Positions 58,831 through 64,000 of a DNA stretch of 64,000 nt are shown in pieces. Under the pieces are notes generated by a model. It had not been told where the DNA came from. It saw only the letters and a list, made by a program, of their open reading frames with translations, and searched no databases. How positions within the stretch are numbered: position 1 is the first letter of the stretch; every line of letters begins with the position of its first letter. This stretch comes from Pseudevernia furfuracea. Lineage: Eukaryota; Ascomycota; Lecanoromycetes; Lecanorales; Parmeliaceae. Where the stretch lies: NCBI GenBank assembly GCA_022315425.1, contig JAIUPT010000041.1, positions 806,001-870,000 of the forward strand, given 5' to 3'. A program made the translations under genes and the position numbers.

Positions 58831-61610
58831 TTCACATTAGCTGTGCACTGGATATGACTTCCTCTCGCATATCTGTATCCGACTCTCACGGAGAATAACG
58901 TCAACGTTACTTGACTTTTGCTCGAAGAAGCAGACCACGTGAGTCTTGTTCTTCTCTTGTCTTGTCTCGAAGAAAAACGTTATTAGATTTATTAAACTTT
59001 CGTTGTCGGGGGCGAGAATGTTCAGAATCGCCTTCTGAACCTGACTCTTCTCGTATTGACTCTAAGCAGTCTGAAGTATCTCACTTTGATTCAGCTCGTT
59101 CGCTCTTCGAAAGGGTGTTTCGAAGAAGATCATGTCGATAGTGAACTTAAAGATATCGAGTCACTTAGAGTCGAATCGATTCGCGTCGATAATAGTCTAG
59201 GCGCGATTAACGGGGTTTTATTTTCTTTAGCTTGATCATCTACCCTTAACACCATTAGATCATCAAAGCAGTGCGCTATGAATATTAGAGGACGAAGTGA
59301 ACAAATCTATATATCGATCAGCGTGACAAGCTTAAAACATTGAGAAGTAGAATTATTATACTTTTCTAACCCGCTTGAGACTCAGAAGAAGACGTTGAGT
59401 CATCGTCGACGCTTTCTAACTGATTGCTTTCTCATCGAATCATTAAGATTCGTATTCGTATCTCATAATTCGTGCGTTTGACACGACCGTGAACAGCATA
59501 TATATATCTTTCAGTTAGTTAACGTAGTGTTTCTCTGAATCGCTCATATCGATCTTCTTGTATCAGATATCATCGGAATAGATGTCGATGTCGTGAATTG
59601 TAACGATATTAAAATTAAGCTATTAGCGTCGATCGATTAGGATTTTTAAGAAAGATGCTGAAATCGTACTTCACGGATGATGTTGAATCAGCGTCTCGTA
59701 CGTCAGATAGAGACTCGTAGAGAATCTTGATCTCGATATCGTTATCTGTTACTATTCGCATCTAGTTTTTATTAGTTTCCGTTCAGATAAGCAGTATAAC
59801 TTATCTTATCATAACGATGATTCGAAGAGTGTTCTGCAGCTAGCTTGCGATAGTCACGTTAACTGTTACTTAATAGCTTAGATTAAGAGAGAGCGTCACT
59901 GTGACGAGAACGATACTTTAGAGTTAAAGAATCACAAATGAAGACTGATAACAATAAGGAGTTCTGATTATCGTGATAGTTCATGCCGCTGAAAGTGAGC
60001 TTTCGATTGCTTTTACTTTAGCCTCGCGAGTTAATAGTTTCAAGACGACAACATAGAGCTGAAGCTGTATTAATCGTTTTAGTAAAGCTATACTAGGTCG
60101 GGAAGATCGTCTGATTCTCTCGAATAGCGACGCGACCCTTGACTTCATAACGACGATAACTCAGAAATTAGCCCTGCGGGCTATGAATATACGTGGAAAA
60201 TTGTATCTGATCTTAAACTAATTCAAACTCTTCAGCTTCAGACATCTTCACACGCTTTTTGAATTGAGACGATTTCATATTCTTATCGCTTACGCATAAG
60301 CGAAGCCGTTTACGAGACGATAACAAGGTGAAAGAGACAGTCATCGAATTATATATAGTTATTATAAGAATAAGATCGAAAAAGATCTGAGAAAAAGAAG
60401 AAAAGAACAAATAAGACGATGAAACACTTAACACTTGAGTGATCTCAGCGGGTCATCGATATCTCAGTGAGTGATTCGGACGACGAAGTCACAATATTTA
60501 GCGATATTCGAAGGCGTTGACTTGAACACAGAGGTCGATGACAAAGGCTGTTTTCTTTTTATGATATCGTCGCAGTGAAGAAAGTAAAGATGAATATCTT
60601 CAATACTATATAGATGAAAACTTATAATCAATATTGTTAGTTTCGCTTTATGCACTTATACGAAGATCAACTTGTCGTTCTCGTTAAATATATTAAGAAA
60701 TAGATAGAGCAACGACGACAAGAGTTGAAGAGTTCGCGACAAGAACTTGAGATTTTTATTAATAGAATTATTAATTTCGAAGAAGTACAATTTTCTTCCT
60801 CCTGCTATTTTGACATCGCGACTAATGTATATAATCACATAAACTCTTAGTGTCTCGTCAACAAAAACCTCGCTTCGACATTCACATGTCTTTTCGAAGA
60901 CTTCGATAACGCTCAACATAATCTACGCAAACTCGAACTTCGACAACTTTTGACGTTATGTTTTTACAATCGTGAATATGTCAAAGAATAATACATATTA
61001 AGCGAACTTGCTCAGAAATTTAGCATTTTCAAATACTCGTAAGCTTTTTTTCATCGCCTCAGAGGTAGCGCATATGTTTCAATCAATCATATCTAAGTTA
61101 GCATCGAAACTATATTGATCAGGGTCCTTCGACATCTTCACAGGTCACGCGTTGAAGATCTCGAGCTTTCAGCGCTCTACGTTAAGAAAGATTATATAAA
61201 TAATAGCTATCGCCTAGTCTTAGCAATTATTGTTCTCTTCATTGAGATCATCGTGATACGTTGAAAGTTATATACTGGAGATTGAAACACTGCTTTTGTC
61301 TTGAGAAGCTTTTTGATTGAAATGATCACTGTCATTATAACCTTGAGACATTTGTGACATCGTCACGAGAAGCATTATATTACAATCTGTCTTGATTAAG
61401 AATACTTTGAGAGAAATAATAAAGAATTGAGTATACGAAGAGAATCGAATTGAAGTAAAGAAATAGAGACTTGATGAATAATGATGGACTTGATGTAGAT
61501 GATAACAATACTAGAGAAAAGAAGCGAAAGTCACAGTTGAAGCAATGAACGCTAAGAGCAGAGAAGTCGTTATTAGAAGAAAGAAGAGACACGTAGCCTC
61601 GTGAAACGTC
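58830..61610. other. AT-rich RIP-like region, decayed unidentified genes
   Basis: The minus strand at 59800-59140 reads as one decayed protein (SVKYDFSIFLKNPNRSTLI, then RYERFRETLR and VHGRVKRTNYEIRIRILMI) that I cannot name. A related but diverged segment lies on the plus strand at 63500-64000. At 60434-60213 (minus) an open stretch ends KKRVKMSEAEEFELV. At 60919-60656 (minus) 87 codons are open and unrecognised. No element ends were found. Confidence 0.4.
59500..59790 (-). repeat. Diverged inverted copy of 63740-63990
   Basis: The reverse complement of this segment and plus-strand 63740-63990 share, in order, CGATATCGA, AAGATTCT-TACGA-TCTC, TCTGACG and GAAGTACGATTTCAG. The encoded readings align as IEIKILYESLSDV versus IELKILYESRSDA, followed by KYDF. 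The two are decayed copies of the same coding sequence in opposite orientation. Confidence 0.6.
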
Positions 61611-61614
61611 CTTT

Positions 61615-62075
61615 CTGCTTTTAATGTAATCATCCGCCAGCTTCGCTAAGTGTTTTCGTTTCTGCGAGTAGAATGTTTCGATGATGAGAAAAGAATACTG
61701 AGAGTCAGCGTGCGCAAAGGAGGCGTTCGAGAATCGCTTCGAATATCTTTCGTTAGTTGATCGATGTTCGTAGAGAATTACATCGAAGGTTGCTTCTGAT
61801 CTAACGAAATTGATAACAATTACAATATTGATTTCGATATTAGCGATGACTTGAAGCTAAGACTGTATTTTCTAAACAACTAATTGCGTAAATAAATCGT
61901 GAATTGTAATTGATATTCTACTGATGAGTGTTGAGCAAAAAGGGCGAACATTGACTTGCTTTCGTCGTTATTAGTACTTGAATTTTACAATAGTAGAAAA
62001 ACTTACTTATGTCTTGAAAGATAGTCTCCGTAAAGCTCGAAGTTGTCTTATATTTTCTTTAAGATGTCTTCTTTT
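61615..62075 (-). pseudogene. Heavily mutated second copy of the Uma2-like gene
   Basis: Minus-strand reading: ITIHDLFTQLVVQKIQS, a stop, ATFDVILYEHRSTNERYSKR, NASFAHADSQYSFLIIETFY and SQKRKHLAKLADDYI. This matches the island copy at 43913-43500 block by block (STHDIFTELVVQKIGS, DVYLYGHEAIDERYLKH, DASFAHAKSQYPSVVIETS, SQRQKDLTRLADEY). The upstream exon (62075-62010) reads LYGDYLSRHK and ends at a GTAAGT donor, at the same place as in the island copy, so the intron position is shared. The leading Trp of that exon is TAA. The copy is truncated near 61615 and lacks the C-terminal exon. Confidence 0.75.
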
Positions 62076-62130
62076 AATAAGAAATGAATAATATTATTCA
62101 CGACTTCTTATATTGACGCTGCAATAAGTC

Positions 62131-62210
62131 GTGAGTACGAGAAATCGTGAATATAAGAAGTAGTGAATACAAGAAGCAGTGAATACAAGGAGCAGTGAAT
62201 GTAAGAAGTT
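62131..62210. repeat. Five tandem 16-bp units
   Basis: Units of the type GTGAATACAAGAAGCA lie at 62131, 62147, 62163, 62179 and 62195, each 16 bp, differing from each other almost only by A/G and C/T changes. They lie just upstream of the decayed Uma2-like copy. No coding role is visible. Confidence 0.8.
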
Positions 62211-64000
62211 CGAATAACATCGTACACGAAACGCAATGCAATGAGTCGCAAAACGTGATCGCATTAATCAAACACACTGTGATATCTGTCGAGCATTGTT
62301 CGAAGAAGTGTGTTGACGCTTGAAGACGTAACTTGCATACAAAATTAGTACGAACATTATCGTTATGTCTTACTCTGTTGTCGTCTGTGAGATCTCTCTT
62401 TCTCATATCGTCTGCTGAGCGCGAAAACTCACTCGTTAACGATCATGTCAACAAGTAACGATATTAGGCTCAACATAAGAAAGGTTATACACGCTAGCGC
62501 AACGATAACAAATCACCGACAGACATATTAGAAAGGTTGTCATTGATTATTTGTCAACGTTTCGATATCGAGCTCGATCTACATAACACTCAAGACGATA
62601 AAAAGAATATCGAAGATGAATAGTAGAGAACCGTAGAAGCGAGCGAAGAAAGCATTATACTGTTCGTGAACACGCTCGTATTGAAACTTTCTAATTAGAA
62701 ATTTGATATAGAGATTGAGCCTTGTGAGTCGAAGCTCTTCGTAATAATATCTTTTCGATACAACATTATTATTAATATCTAAGAAGACTTTCGAAAAAGC
62801 GTAGAAGTCGATTCACGTGATGTTAAATAATAAAAGTCGCGTCTTATGACGAGCGATCTCGAAGTTCGATTCGTGCTGAATAAGATAATAATAGATTCTC
62901 AGAAAGTCTAAGATCGATATTCGTATTCTCGTATAGATCTTTTACTCTTTCTCACTGCTTTTTCAAAGTGTAGATTCTTTATTTAACATATATTTCGCTT
63001 AAAAGATATACGAGAGAAGATATCTCGACAATGACTTAATGAATACTCGATTATATATTTATACTAGATGTAGTCGTGAATCTTTCGTTATAACTATCTT
63101 TCGCTCTTTTATCTTTTATTAATGTAGCGAAGAGACGTTGCTACTCGACTGCGTCGATATAATTTACAAGTGCGAGATTATACGCTTCAGATCGACAGTT
63201 CATAGCTCTCGATAGAGAAAACTGCGAAGTTGTGTCGTATTCTATAAAGATATTCGCGGATGTTCTAAAAGGGTTCGAGAGCATAATGCTTGAGACGTCG
63301 TGAAATCTCTATTAAGCTAATTTTCTTCAGCGAAAGACATCAAAAGAGTTCTTATCGAAGACATCATGAAACGTGAAGTTGCATATCTTAATGAAAGTCA
63401 ACTTTTCAGATCGACATAATCAAGATCGAAAGTTAGATCTAATGCTTCAAGGTTAAATGAATCTTAGACGCGATGTTGTATTAGCTAGTGACCTGACTAG
63501 CTCACTATCTCCGATAATTCGCCTAGAGGCGAGTCAAGGCTCTATCTGAAACCATCACTAATGAGACTGACGAACAGACAATTCTATATCTTTCAGACTT
63601 CGAGAGTAGCTCGAGCTCGATTCATATTCACTTCTTATTGATGAGTCAAGACTATGAGCTGCGTATGCGATGTTATCTAGTTCTTTACTTATCATGATAA
63701 CGTACGTTATACGACTCTGTTCAACGAAGACTGATCAAGAGTAGATGCGAAAGATAACTAACGACGATATCGAACTTAAGATTCTTTACGAATCTCGCTC
63801 TGACGCTTAGAATACTAATTTAACATTATCGATGAAGTACGATTTCAGAACTCTTCTTCAAGAGCTTTTTCTATCAGCACTAACAGTCTAACTCTAATAT
63901 TGTCGCAATTCACGAGATCGACACTTATCTCGACGACACCTGATATAAAAAACTGAATACAGAAGACACTAAGAAACGCTATATAAATTGACTCAGCGAC
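62211..64000. other. AT-rich RIP-like region to the window edge
   Basis: Stops in all frames and almost no GG or CC. The last 300 bases (plus) read as IELKILYESRSDA then MKYDFRTLL, related to the minus-strand segment at 59.5-59.8 kb. Nothing else was recognised; the gene continues beyond the window. Confidence 0.45.

Noticed and set aside
1..64000. tRNA or rRNA genes
   Set aside because: I saw no convincing cloverleaf consensus or rRNA core sequence. A covariance-model scan would be needed to exclude tRNAs in the island.

Overview
This window looks like nuclear DNA of a filamentous ascomycete (Pezizomycotina). The grounds are short GT-AG introns of 43-78 bp, NACHT/NB-ARC STAND proteins with ankyrin or TPR repeats, fungal families such as DUF3723, DUF7924, FunK1-type kinases and a LYC1-type acetyltransferase, and long AT-rich stretches where recognisable genes are full of C-to-T / G-to-A stop codons, as left by repeat-induced point mutation (RIP). 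I cannot name the genus. Protein identities rest on motif recognition from translations; no database search was run.

Layout. About 1-6260, 8490-31050, 32350-36650 and 54500-64000 are AT-rich, RIP-like DNA in which almost every gene is dead but often still readable. They hold an FHA-protein kinase (4.7-6.1 kb), a KilA-N/APSES-type DNA-binding protein (8.7-10.6 kb), a Tc1/mariner element with terminal inverted repeats (10.66-12.07 kb), a long DUF3723 gene (16.9-19.5 kb), a FunK1-type kinase (19.6-20.2 kb), three NLR-type genes on alternating strands (22.9-25.9, 28.3-31.5 and 32.3-36.2 kb), a PD-(D/E)XK-like gene (54.6-56.1 kb), a fourth NLR (56.2-58.8 kb) and a decayed copy of a nuclease-like gene (61.6-62.1 kb). 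A young LTR element with no visible gag-pol (6261-8485) sits undamaged inside the decayed DNA.

The middle (about 36.7-54.4 kb) has normal composition. It holds apparently intact genes: a MADS-box-like protein with one intron (39.9-40.3 kb), a BTB/POZ protein with two introns (41.7-42.5 kb) and a single-exon LYC1-type acetyltransferase (45.5-46.7 kb). Others carry only a few nonsense changes: a GH18 chitinase with a RIP patch confined to its middle, a Uma2-like protein, a DUF7924 protein broken only at two Trp codons, and a casein kinase 1 next to a 5'-truncated DUF3723. A 364-bp MITE-like element, a pogo/Fot1 transposase remnant and an ankyrin fragment are also present.

Two themes connect the window. 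First, the mutations fall mainly on GpG (CpC on the other strand) and spare CpG: TGG Trp codons became TGA far more often than TAG. Second, the dead genes are mostly families linked to genome conflict or nonself recognition (four NLRs of differing architecture, three PD-(D/E)XK-like families, DUF3723, fungal-type kinases), with two families present both as a mildly damaged copy in the island and as a heavily mutated copy in the AT-rich DNA.
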